Source: Gluconobacter cerevisiae
Lineage (GTDB): Bacteria > Pseudomonadota > Alphaproteobacteria > Acetobacterales > Acetobacteraceae
DNA: 64,000 bases
Assembly (NCBI RefSeq): GCF_015244675.1
Contig: NZ_JABCQO010000002.1
Coordinates: 186,001 to 250,000, forward strand
Reading direction: 5' to 3'
Shown: one piece after another, positions 34,307 through 45,036 of the stretch
Numbering within the stretch: position 1 is the stretch's first letter
Layout: each line of letters starts with the position of its first letter
Translations under genes and position numbers: made by a program
The notes under the pieces: model-generated
The model's input: only the letters and a program-made list of their open reading frames with translations
Database searches by the model: none
Told to the model about the DNA's origin: nothing

Positions 34307-37126
34307 TCAGCGCTTCCACCATCCCGCACGACGCTTCGCCGGAGCGACTTCATCAATATTCACCGGCTGAAGAACGTTCCCATCCTCGGCCGGAGCCTCG
34401 ACCGCAGCGGCCTTCGGTGCACGACGGGTCCGGCCACGCTTCGGTTTGGCGGCTTCTTCCGTTGTGGCTTCTACGGGAGCAGGCACGGTTTCGGCAGCGG
34501 GCTCAGCCGGGGCTTCAGCTTCGACTCCCTGTGCTTTCGGTGCACGACGCGCCCGGGTCCGACGGGGCTTGGGAGCCTCTTCGGCCACAGGTTCTTCCAC
34601 AACCGGAGCCGGAGCGACTTCTGCCGCAGGAGCTTCGGTCACCGTCTCAGCAGGAGCGGCATCTACCGTCTTGGCACGAGCCGGACGGCGTCCGCGTCCA
34701 CGGCGGGACTTCGGAGCATCTTCCGTTCTCGGTTCTTCCACGACGACAGTCGTTTCGACAGCCGGGACATGCTCGATCACGACATCCGTGGGGATGCTGA
34801 TCCCGGTCTGAAGAGCCTGTGTTGTCCCTTCAAACTCCGCCTGTTCGATCACGTCGAAGATGTCGAAGCTACCGCCGAACGGATCGGCAGGCGTCGGACC
34901 TGTATAACGATGTTGTGCAGGACGCTCTTCGCGTTCGTCACGGCGGCGCGGATTGTGCGTCACGGGAGCGGCAGGACGCGCTGCCGGAGCAGGACGCCGG
35001 GGCGCTACGTCGCGGGCTTCGGCCGCGGGTTCTGTATGCGGGGCCTCGGAGCCTTCGGTCTCCTTGATGACGCGCTTGAAGCGCGTGCGACGGCGGCCCG
35101 GAATGATGCCGTTCTCGTCGACATTGTCCGCAACTGGGGTCTCACGCTCTTCGGACGCATGGACGTGATGATCCTGCGGTGCGTCCGCTGCGGCGTCTCC
35201 GTTATGCTCCCGACGACCGCCACGGCGACGACGGCGACGGCGGCGGCGACCGTCATTGCTGTCCTCGTGACCTTCAGACGGCACAACATCTTCGATGACT
35301 TCCGCATCGACGACAGGCATTTCCGTGCGCAGGGCGACGGGAGCCTGTTCTTCGATGATCTCGATCGTGCGGACGTTTTCAGGCGCGCGCTCAACGGCAC
35401 GTTCCGTCCGTTCCGGAGCGCGGACCTGCTGTGCCGGAGCCGGGGTCTGGGCCTGCAGGCGTTCGATCCGCATATCCGCCGCAGCAAGATTTTCCTCAGT
35501 GCGGAAAATCACCTGCATGCGATGATGACGTTCTATATCCGCAAGCCAGGAGCGCTTGTGGTTGAGAATGTAAAGCGCGATCTCCGAGCCGACATGCACT
35601 TCGATTTCGGCCGAACGCTGACGTGCGCCTTCCTCATCGATGGCGCGCAGGACATGCAGGGCCGAGCTTTCCGTCCCACGGATAAAGCCGGTACCCTGAC
35701 AGTGCGGGCAGGGCGTCAGGACGGATTCTGCAATAGACGGACGCAGGCGTTGGCGGGACATTTCCAGCAGACCGAAATGGGAAATATGCCCGACCTGAAT
35801 GCGCGCGCGGTCGGAGCGCAGGGCTTCCTTAAGGCGCTTTTCCACCTGTGCGTTGTGGCGGCGGCTTTCCATGTCGATGAAGTCGATTACGACAAGCCCG
35901 GCCAGATCACGCAGTCGGAGCTGGCGTCCTACTTCCTCGGCAGCTTCGAGGTTCGTGCGCAGGGCCGTTTCCTCGATGTTGCGCTGGGACGTGGACTTGC
36001 CGGAGTTCACGTCGATGGCGACGAGGGCTTCGGTCTGGTTAATGACCAGATAGCCACCCGACGGCAGACGGGCCGTCGGCGAGAACATCGCGTCCAGATG
36101 GCCTTCGACATTATAACGGGCAAAGAGGCTCTGGCCGCGGTTCTGCCAAAGCTTCACCTTGTGGGCGTTGCTCGGCATCAGCAGGCGCATGAACTCGCGC
36201 GCGCTCTTCCAGGCCGCCTCGCCATCCACGAGGATGTCTTCGATGTCTTTGGAAAACAGATCGCGGATAACGCGCTTGATGAGGCTTGCTTCCTCATAAA
36301 CCAGCGTGGGCGCGACCGAAGACAGAGCATGGGAGCGGATGTCGTCCCAGAGCTGAAGCAGATATTCGCAGTCGCGTGTCACTTCCTGCGCCGGACGTCC
36401 TGCACCAGCGGTCCGGACGATCATCGCCATGGACTTCGGCAGGTCCAGTTCTGCAATCACGTCGCGCAGGCGGCGACGGTCGGCATCGGATGTGATTTTG
36501 CGTGAGACGCCACCGCCGCGCAGGGCGTTCGGCATCAGGACACAGTAGCGGCCCGCAAGGGAGATATACGTGGTCAGGGCCGCGCCCTTGTTGCCACGCT
36601 CTTCCTTGACGACCTGCACCAGCAGCACCTGACGGCGGCGGATGACTTCCTGGATCTTGTAGTTGCGCAGGAAACGGGCCGTGCGACGCGACGACGCGCT
36701 TTCTTCGCCCGTATCATGCTCGCCACCAACGGTTTCGGGAGCGCGACGGTCGTGGTTGTCACCGTCTTCGCCGTCGGCGCCGTCTTCGGAGACCGTTTCG
36801 GCGTCGCCCTCATCTCCGGCTTCACCACGTTCGGCAATTTCCTCTTCCTGGAGCGCGATGAGCTTTTCGCGGTCTGCAACAGGAATCTGGAAATAGTCGG
36901 GATGGATTTCGCTGAAAGCGAGGAAGCCGTGGCGGTTACCGCCATATTCGACGAAAGCGGCCTGAAGGCTCGGCTCTACGCGAATGACCTTGGCAAGATA
37001 GATATTGCCCTTGAGCTGCTTCTTGGTCGATGTCTCGACGTCGTAATCTTCGACGCGGTCACCATCCATGACCACAACACGCGTTTCTTCCGCGTGTGTG
37101 GTGTCGATGAGCATACGCTTGGTCAT
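34307..37126 (-). CDS. rne: Ribonuclease E/G family endoribonuclease
   Basis: The 939-residue product has the RNase E catalytic half: an S1 RNA-binding domain (about residues 35-125, with FVEYGGNRHGFLAFSEI), the catalytic core with DVNSGKS near 352 and VVIDFIDM near 395, and the zinc-link motif TPCPHCQGTGFI. The C-terminal 400 residues are low-complexity, with an arginine run (RRRRRRRRRGGRR) and Ala/Pro/Glu-rich repeats, like RNase E scaffold regions that recruit degradosome partners. An acidic insertion (GEAGDEGDAETVSEDGADG) interrupts the S1 domain. ATG 37126 (MTKRMLIDTT) is the family start; an open frame to 37381 is not expected to be translated. Confidence 0.93.
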   Translation of the reverse strand: MTKRMLIDTTHAEETRVVVMDGDRVEDYDVETSTKKQLKGNIYLAKVIRVEPSLQAAFVEYGGNRHGFLAFSEIHPDYFQIPVADREKLIALQEEEIAERGEAGDEGDAETVSEDGADGEDGDNHDRRAPETVGGEHDTGEESASSRRTARFLRNYKIQEVIRRRQVLLVQVVKEERGNKGAALTTYISLAGRYCVLMPNALRGGGVSRKITSDADRRRLRDVIAELDLPKSMAMIVRTAGAGRPAQEVTRDCEYLLQLWDDIRSHALSSVAPTLVYEEASLIKRVIRDLFSKDIEDILVDGEAAWKSAREFMRLLMPSNAHKVKLWQNRGQSLFARYNVEGHLDAMFSPTARLPSGGYLVINQTEALVAIDVNSGKSTSQRNIEETALRTNLEAAEEVGRQLRLRDLAGLVVIDFIDMESRRHNAQVEKRLKEALRSDRARIQVGHISHFGLLEMSRQRLRPSIAESVLTPCPHCQGTGFIRGTESSALHVLRAIDEEGARQRSAEIEVHVGSEIALYILNHKRSWLADIERHHRMQVIFRTEENLAAADMRIERLQAQTPAPAQQVRAPERTERAVERAPENVRTIEIIEEQAPVALRTEMPVVDAEVIEDVVPSEGHEDSNDGRRRRRRRRRGGRREHNGDAAADAPQDHHVHASEERETPVADNVDENGIIPGRRRTRFKRVIKETEGSEAPHTEPAAEARDVAPRRPAPAARPAAPVTHNPRRRDEREERPAQHRYTGPTPADPFGGSFDIFDVIEQAEFEGTTQALQTGISIPTDVVIEHVPAVETTVVVEEPRTEDAPKSRRGRGRRPARAKTVDAAPAETVTEAPAAEVAPAPVVEEPVAEEAPKPRRTRARRAPKAQGVEAEAPAEPAAETVPAPVEATTEEAAKPKRGRTRRAPKAAAVEAPAEDGNVLQPVNIDEVAPAKRRAGWWKR

Positions 37127-37694
37127 GGAACACTGAACTCCACGACGCTCCGCAATGGCTGCCTGGGCCGGGGGGAACGTCAGATTGTGTGGGGTGGAGG
37201 GAACGGCGCAGTCCGAACGCAAAGCGACGGGACATGTTAAGTCCCGTTTCGCTGAGGTTGCTGGCTGCGAGCACGTTGAGTGACATTCGTCCCCTGAACA
37301 GACGGCCGGTCCAGAAATCTGGAGCCGGATGAAAAACCTGATCCGGACGGGCGTCTGGCCTGTACCGGAGTGACATATCACCAGTTCGATCCGGTCAGGA
37401 CAGGGTGCGGAAGGCTAGTCGCGCATCTGTCAAACGACGGGACGTCGTGGCGGGGACAGGAAAAGGCGGGAGCGGTACGGGAAAGGTTAAGGCCCGTATC
37501 CGGTCGGACCGCACTTTACAGGTCCCTGTCGCGCAGGATGACCGAAACTGTTGTCTGTGGCAAGTGCGGGGTGGAAGCGGTATTTTTCATTTCTGCGTGG
37601 GTGTGGATCGCCCGAAGCCTTCTGCCATGTTCCTGACAGGGTTTCGTGCTGTATGGTTGTTTCGTCATTCACCGCTGCAACCGGGAAACAAGGG
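37127..37694. other. Long intergenic region, probable structured 5' leader of rne
   Basis: These 568 bases between the divergent rne and amidase genes hold no credible coding gene. Several hairpins are visible: AGCGACGGGAC near 37222 with GTCCCGTTTCGCT near 37242 (two-base bulge), ACGAC/GTCGT near 37434 and TACGGG/CCCGTA near 37478. RNase E is known in other bacteria to control its own mRNA through a long leader, so the region next to rne may serve this purpose. Promoters for both genes must also lie here. No known RNA gene was recognised. Confidence 0.5.
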
Positions 37695-38522
37695 ATGCTG
37701 ACGCGACGCATAATGGCTTTCGGCGGTCTTTCGGGGGTGTCTCTGCTGACACCCTTGACGGCTTTCGGGCGTCACCCGGTTCACGGAAAGCTGCACGCTC
37801 CCGCCGTGCACCGTGGGGCTTTGCCGCCAAAACCCCTCGTGATGCTGGACCCGGGACACGGCGGAAAGGACCCCGGCGCTATCGGGGTTTCAGGCACCTA
37901 TGAAAAGCATATTGCCGAAGCCGCAGCCTCCGAACTGAGCCGTCAGCTTCTCGCTTCGGGCCAGTACCGCGTCGCCATGACCCGTTCTGAAGACCGGTTC
38001 ATTCCGCTTGAAGGACGTGTCGAACTGGCGCAGCGCCATCAGGCGCATCTCTTTATCTCCATGCATGCTGATGCCTTGCATGACAGGGATGTGCGGGGCG
38101 CGAGCGTCTATACACTTTCAGGCGGCGCCTCGGACGCGCAGACGGCGTCCCTTGCAAAGACGGAGAACAGTGCCGATCGCTTTGCCGGACCGGCCTTTCA
38201 TGGAATGTCGCCCGATGTGCAACAGATCCTCGCGAGCCTTGTTTCCGAAGAAACGCGTCGGGGGTCGGCCCATATGGCGGCTAGTGTTGTGAATTCGTTC
38301 CGAAATAGAATTGCACTCCTGACCCACCCATCACGTCATGCGGCCTTCGTGGTTCTGAAATCTTCTGAAATCCCGTCAGTGCTGGTTGAGATGGGGTTTA
38401 TGTCGAACCGGCTGGATGAAGCCGCCCTGCGTCAGGCGGTGCATCGCACACAGGTCGCCAGCGCCATGAAGACCGCCATAGATCGTTATTTCGCAACGCA
38501 TTCCGGCGTCATGACCGGCTGA
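37695..38522 (+). CDS. N-acetylmuramoyl-L-alanine amidase (AmiC-like)
   Basis: The 275-residue product is a zinc amidase of the Amidase_3 family: MLDPGHGGKDPGAIG near residue 50 has the first zinc His, YEKHIAEAAASEL has the zinc Glu, and LFISMHADALHD near 118 has the second His. VLVEMGFMSNRLDEAAL near the C-terminus contains the catalytic Glu. It cuts the amide bond between muramic acid and the stem peptide, for daughter-cell separation. The N-terminus TRRIMAFGGLSGVSLL is a plausible twin-arginine signal, as known for E. coli AmiA and AmiC. ATG 37695 is preferred; upstream ATG 37653 is also possible. Confidence 0.88.
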   Translation: MLTRRIMAFGGLSGVSLLTPLTAFGRHPVHGKLHAPAVHRGALPPKPLVMLDPGHGGKDPGAIGVSGTYEKHIAEAAASELSRQLLASGQYRVAMTRSEDRFIPLEGRVELAQRHQAHLFISMHADALHDRDVRGASVYTLSGGASDAQTASLAKTENSADRFAGPAFHGMSPDVQQILASLVSEETRRGSAHMAASVVNSFRNRIALLTHPSRHAAFVVLKSSEIPSVLVEMGFMSNRLDEAALRQAVHRTQVASAMKTAIDRYFATHSGVMTG

Positions 38523-38598
38523 TCCGCTTTCCGTGCAGGGGAGACTTTATGATCATGCGGGTTGCGCATGACGCAAGAATCGGTCATTTAACGCAGCT

Positions 38599-38643
38599 AT
38601 GACGTTTCTTTCGATCCTCTCGCTTCGACTTATCGGCCCCTGA
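38599..38643 (+). CDS. Candidate leucine-rich leader peptide of leuA
   Basis: ATG 38599 starts a 14-residue frame, MTFLSILSLRLIGP, ending at TGA 38641-38643. Four of 14 residues are Leu and two are Ile, in front of the leucine biosynthesis gene leuA, as in ribosome-mediated attenuation. Its stop codon lies inside the 5' arm of an 11-bp stem. The ribosome site is weak. Translation is inferred, not shown. Confidence 0.6.
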   Translation: MTFLSILSLRLIGP

Positions 38644-38711
38644 ACGCCTTATCCTAGGCGGACAGCGCTCCGTTGCGTTCAGGGGATAACAGACCGAAAA
38701 CCACCCTGAAC
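38637..38711 (+). promoter_or_regulatory. Candidate leuA attenuator: mutually exclusive stems
   Basis: CCCCTGAACGC (38637-38647) is exactly complementary to GCGTTCAGGGG (38675-38685). The latter arm also contains GTTCAGGG (38677-38684), exactly complementary to CCCTGAAC (38704-38711) just before the leuA ribosome site region. Only one of these stems can form at a time. A small inner hairpin, CGCCT/AGGCG, lies at 38645-38660. No T run follows, so control might act on translation or through Rho and not a classical terminator. Confidence 0.6.
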
Positions 38712-38731
38712 CAGACGAGACGATCACAATC

Positions 38732-40303
<1,572 letters not shown>

Positions 40304-40334
40304 TCTGTCAGGAACATCATTATTTTCAGAAAAG

Positions 40335-40371
40335 CGGGCATGTGGAGGATCTCTGCATGCTCGTTTTTTTT
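40335..40371 (+). terminator. Rho-independent terminator after leuA
   Basis: CGGGCATG (40335-40342) pairs with CATGCTCG (40356-40363), including one G-U pair, followed by eight T residues. It ends the leuA transcript 32 bp after its stop. Confidence 0.85.
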
Positions 40372-40381
40372 CGCCCAAGGA

Positions 40382-40408
40382 ATATAAACTATATAAAATA
40401 GTTTATAT
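40382..40408. promoter_or_regulatory. AT-rich palindrome, probable operator of the TauE/SafE gene
   Basis: ATATAAACTA (40382-40391) and TAGTTTATAT (40399-40408) are perfect 10-bp inverted arms around TATAAAA. A possible promoter, TAGACA (40415) with 16 bases to TATGGT (40437), begins 6 bp further on. The dyad is not followed by a T tract and so is unlikely to be a terminator. AT-rich dyads of this kind are typical for ArsR-type repressors, some of which control sulfite exporter genes. Confidence 0.55.
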
Positions 40409-40471
40409 AAGCGGTAGACAAATATAACACGATCGGTATGGTTTTCTTATCTGGCCTGACAAGGAACTTCC

Positions 40472-41239
40472 ATGCCGCATTCATGGCTTTATACGCTTTC
40501 AGGACTCTTGGTCGGTTTCCTGGTCGGAATGACTGGCGTGGGCGGTGGGTCGTTGATGACTCCGCTGCTGATCCTGATGTTTGGCGTTAAACCGCAATCG
40601 GCGGTCGGCACAGATCTGCTCTATGCCGCTATTACCAAGATTTTCGGCACGGCGCTCAATCGCCATCACGGTGTTGTACGTTGGAGGATCGTTTTTCTTC
40701 AGATGGCGGGAAGTCTTCCGGCTGGTCTGCTGTGCCTGATCTTCCTGCGTCATTTCGGTCCGAGCCCGTTCGTCTCTAAGCTCATTACTGAAGTGCTGGG
40801 CGTGGCGCTCCTGCTGACGGTGCCTGCCATTCTGTTCAAGCCAAAGCTTCAGAAATGGTCTGCCAATGCCGGAACGCTGCGCCCGCAGACGGTGGATGTG
40901 TTGACGATTGTACTGGGTGTCGTTCTGGGAACGCTTGTCACCCTGTCATCTGTGGGAGCAGGGGCGATCGGTATGGCCGCGCTGACGGTGCTCTATCCGC
41001 GTGTCAGTACGCGCGAACTCGTGGCGACGGATATCGCGCATGCCGTTCCGTTGGCTCTTCTGGCCGGCGGAGGTCACTGGCTTCAGGGTGCGGTTGATTC
41101 CGTTGTGCTCGTAGAACTGCTCATGGGGTCTATCCCCGGCATCCTGCTTGGAACACTTCTGGCAGGACGGCTGCCAGAGGATGCACAGAGATGGTTTCTG
41201 GGCATCCTTCTGGCAATTATCGGCCTGAGAATGATCTGA
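40472..41239 (+). CDS. TauE/SafE family sulfite/anion permease
   Basis: The 255-residue product is an integral membrane protein with about eight hydrophobic segments. GLLVGFLVGMTGVGGGSLMTPLLILMFGV near residue 10 is the typical glycine-rich first repeat of the TauE/SafE (DUF81) family, and VLGTLVTLSSVGAGAIGMAAL near residue 150 is the second repeat. The family exports sulfite, sulfoacetate or related anions; the substrate here is unknown. AAGGAAC before ATG 40472 is the ribosome site. The promoter region holds a perfect AT-rich dyad. Confidence 0.9.
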   Translation: MPHSWLYTLSGLLVGFLVGMTGVGGGSLMTPLLILMFGVKPQSAVGTDLLYAAITKIFGTALNRHHGVVRWRIVFLQMAGSLPAGLLCLIFLRHFGPSPFVSKLITEVLGVALLLTVPAILFKPKLQKWSANAGTLRPQTVDVLTIVLGVVLGTLVTLSSVGAGAIGMAALTVLYPRVSTRELVATDIAHAVPLALLAGGGHWLQGAVDSVVLVELLMGSIPGILLGTLLAGRLPEDAQRWFLGILLAIIGLRMI

Positions 41240-41264
41240 GGCCGATAGGGCGAGGTATTACGGT

Positions 41265-41771
41265 TCAGTAGCCGTAATTGCCCGGATAGCTCTGGGCCGG
41301 GGGCTGCTGTTGATAGCCACCCTGTTGGGAATATCCGCTATTAGGCGGGTATGTGTTGTTTGGGTAACCATTGGGATATTGTGGTTGCTGGCAGTTCGTG
41401 TTTGGTGGGCAGCGGTACTGGTACTGCGGCTGCATATACTGACCCTGCTGCTGCGGGTAAGCGCCCTGCTGATTGTTGTAATAGCCTTGCTGCTGGCCAT
41501 AGCCGCTCTGGGAATTGGGGCGGTTAGGGGTGGTGATCGCACCTGTCCCGGCTCCCAGAACGCCACCAGCCAGAGCGCCGATCGCCGCACCGCGACCGCC
41601 GCCAGCCAGAGCGCCGATTGCAGCACCCGTTCCGCCGCCCAGAAGGCCGCCTCCCAGTGCGCGGGAGCCAGGGCTATAATTCCCTTCGCACCCACCCAGA
41701 GCCATGATTGTGGCAAATGCTCCGACCAGCGCTGTGCAGCGCAGGCCGGAATGGGAAAAAGCGGTCCTCAT
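41265..41771 (-). CDS. Glycine-zipper lipoprotein with Gln/Tyr/Pro-rich tail
   Basis: The 168-residue product has a lipoprotein signal (lipobox MALGGC near residue 24), a glycine zipper (GAAIGALAGGGRGAAIGALAGG near residue 48), and a tail rich in Gln, Tyr, Pro and Asn (residues about 85-168, with CPPNTNC). Glycine zippers occur in proteins inserting into or packing along membranes, such as the OmpA-associated and SlyB/17-kDa antigen families. Function is unknown. It is a close paralogue of the next gene on the same strand, which it follows by 47 bp. Confidence 0.8.
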   Translation of the reverse strand: MRTAFSHSGLRCTALVGAFATIMALGGCEGNYSPGSRALGGGLLGGGTGAAIGALAGGGRGAAIGALAGGVLGAGTGAITTPNRPNSQSGYGQQQGYYNNQQGAYPQQQGQYMQPQYQYRCPPNTNCQQPQYPNGYPNNTYPPNSGYSQQGGYQQQPPAQSYPGNYGY

Positions 41772-41818
41772 AGTCCGAATCCTTGATCGTCTCTAACGGA
41801 GTGAGCGCTGCTTATAGC

Positions 41819-42073
41819 TCAATATCCGTTGCGTGGGCGGTTGGGCGTCGTTGCAGCACCAACGGCTGCACCCGTGCCGCCGCCGGCCAGTGCCCCGATG
41901 AGCGCGCCACGACCGCCACCGGCCAGAGCGCCAATTGCCGCACCGCCGCCCGCGCCGATCAGTGCGCCGGAGCCTGCGCGGGACCCACTGTCATAGGGGC
42001 TGCCGCAGCCGGTGAGAGCGACGCCACAGAGGGCCAGAGCTGCCAGAAAGCGGGGTGTTGTAAAGGTCTTCAT
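41819..42073 (-). CDS. Short glycine-zipper lipoprotein
   Basis: The 84-residue product has a lipoprotein signal (MKTFTTPRFLAALALCGVALTGC) and the same zipper core as its neighbour (GAAIGALAGGGRGALIGALAGG) but no long tail, ending TTPNRPRNGY. The conserved SGSRA and TTPNRP flanks in both genes indicate tandem duplication. ATG 42073 was chosen because the signal peptide starts there; a longer reading to 42151 lacks support. It is divergent from mreB. Confidence 0.8.
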   Translation of the reverse strand: MKTFTTPRFLAALALCGVALTGCGSPYDSGSRAGSGALIGAGGGAAIGALAGGGRGALIGALAGGGTGAAVGAATTPNRPRNGY

Positions 42074-43455
<1,382 letters not shown>

Positions 43456-43472
43456 GGACTGGCTGACGCCGG

Positions 43473-44402
43473 ATGCTGTCCATCCATGCCCGGCAGGTGC
43501 TTGCAAAGGCCATCCTGCCCATCCTGATCCTGCTGGCGGTTGGGCTTGTCCTTCTGGGACTGGTTCGTCGTCCGGCGGTTGATGGCGTGCGGCTGATGGC
43601 GACGGACTTCATGGCTCCGGCCTATCACGGGCTGGTCTGGCCGCAGGGACGTGTAGCCGTCTGGCTGACGGATCTGCGCGGCGCGACGGATCTGGCCAAG
43701 GAAAATGCTCGTCTGCGGGATGAAAACCGCGCCCTGCGACACTGGTACGATGTTGCGGTCGCGCTGGCGGCGGAAAATGGCCGTCTGAAAAACAGTCTGC
43801 ACTGGATTCCACAGACTGTTCCCCAATATGTGACCGGGCGCGTTACCCGCGACGATGGCGGTCCGTATTCGCGCGCGGTTCTGCTGGATGTCGGCAGCGG
43901 CCATCAGGTCCGGATCGGGGACGTTGCGCTGGATGCGGCCGGATTGCTGGGCCGTGTCACAGAGGTCGGGCCGCATACGGTGCGTGTTCTGATGATCAAT
44001 GACGATGCCAGCCGCATTCCCGTCACGCTGGCCTCCTCGCACGGGGATGCGATCATGGCCGGAGACGACACCGCCGCGCCGCGCCTGATCTTTTATCCGC
44101 AGGACCACCATCCCGTTGAAGGCGAGCGTGTCGAGACGCGGGGCCAGAGCACGATGCCCGCCGGGTTGCCGGTCGGGACGGTGCATTACAGCGCTCCGAA
44201 CCGTCCGGTTGTGGTGCCGGATGCGGATCTGGACCGGCTCGATATCGTGCGCGTGTTCGATTATGGCGATGACGATTCGCAGGCGCCGGATGCGCCGGGC
44301 CGCGTGCGGGTAAAGAAACTGCCGCAGAATCCGCTCACCGGGCCGCTGCCATTTTCATGGCTGCCCAACCTGCCGGACATGCCGGGACGGGGAGGGCAGT
44401 AA
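43473..44402 (+). CDS. mreC: Rod shape-determining protein MreC
   Basis: The 309-residue product has one N-terminal membrane segment (ILPILILLAVGLVLLGLV, residues about 14-31), a coiled-coil stretch (DLAKENARLRDENRALRHWYDVAVALAAENGRLKN) and a periplasmic beta-domain (VTRDDGGPYSRAVLLDVGSGHQVRIGDVAL). This is the MreC layout. It links MreB filaments to periplasmic wall synthases. It starts 17 bp after mreB and is followed by mreD after 4 bp. The tail (residues about 270-309) is Pro-rich. Confidence 0.92.
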   Translation: MLSIHARQVLAKAILPILILLAVGLVLLGLVRRPAVDGVRLMATDFMAPAYHGLVWPQGRVAVWLTDLRGATDLAKENARLRDENRALRHWYDVAVALAAENGRLKNSLHWIPQTVPQYVTGRVTRDDGGPYSRAVLLDVGSGHQVRIGDVALDAAGLLGRVTEVGPHTVRVLMINDDASRIPVTLASSHGDAIMAGDDTAAPRLIFYPQDHHPVEGERVETRGQSTMPAGLPVGTVHYSAPNRPVVVPDADLDRLDIVRVFDYGDDDSQAPDAPGRVRVKKLPQNPLTGPLPFSWLPNLPDMPGRGGQ

Positions 44403-44406
44403 GCGC

Positions 44407-44973
44407 ATGGTTGCCGAGAACTCCACGCCGCATCTGCACTCCGCAGTCGAACCCAAACAGACTTTCCGCCGCGCGCTCGACATGTCCAGCCGGGCGGCAA
44501 TGCCGTCGCTGTTCATCATGTTTTCCGCCATCCTGCTGTCCGCGCCGTTCGGAATCCCCGGACAGGCGCAGCTTCAGTTCGGGATCGCGATGTGTACGGT
44601 TTGGTTCTGGGCCCATAGCCGACCCCGCTCCATGCCCGCACTGGCGGTCTTCCTGTGCGGACTGGTGGTGGAGATTTTCAGCTTCGGGCCGCCGGGAACA
44701 GTGCTGCTGTCGCTTCTGGTGATCTACGGCGTGGCACATCACTGGCGCTATGGCCTGTCGCGTCTGGGATTTCTCATGGGGTGGCTGATTTTCAGCATTT
44801 TCGCTGTCATCGCCTCCTTTTTTCAATGGGCGCTGGTGTGCCTGCATGCCGTGGCACTGCTCTCTCCCGCACCTGGCCTCTTTCAGGCAGCGCTGACAAT
44901 CGGTATCTATCCCAGCCTGACCGCGCTGTTCGTTTGGGGACGCCGCACATTTGCCAATCCCGATCAGGCCTGA
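44407..44973 (+). CDS. mreD: Rod shape-determining protein MreD
   Basis: The 188-residue product is an integral membrane protein with about five hydrophobic segments. The MreD family has low sequence conservation, so identification rests on size, topology and position between mreC and the PBP2 gene. FGLCGLVVE-like features are visible as AVFLCGLVVEIFSFGPPG near residue 80. It is part of the elongasome. The start ATG 44407 follows the mreC stop by 4 bp. Confidence 0.85.
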   Translation: MVAENSTPHLHSAVEPKQTFRRALDMSSRAAMPSLFIMFSAILLSAPFGIPGQAQLQFGIAMCTVWFWAHSRPRSMPALAVFLCGLVVEIFSFGPPGTVLLSLLVIYGVAHHWRYGLSRLGFLMGWLIFSIFAVIASFFQWALVCLHAVALLSPAPGLFQAALTIGIYPSLTALFVWGRRTFANPDQA

Positions 44974-45036
44974 CAGCGTCCTTCTGCGTGCCGCGTCGAA
45001 GGCTGTTTTCTTTTCCGGATCTGAAATCCTGCCCTG

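Noticed and set aside
34283-36505. 740-codon plus-strand open frame opposite rne
   Set aside because: It mirrors the rne catalytic and repeat regions and shows only low-complexity and arginine/glycine-rich text. The rne reading has all RNase E motifs.
41300-42060. Tandem DNA similarity in the glycine-zipper genes considered as a CRISPR or satellite repeat
   Set aside because: The similarity is explained by two paralogous genes and their internal GALAGG coding repeats. There are no uniform repeats with unique spacers.
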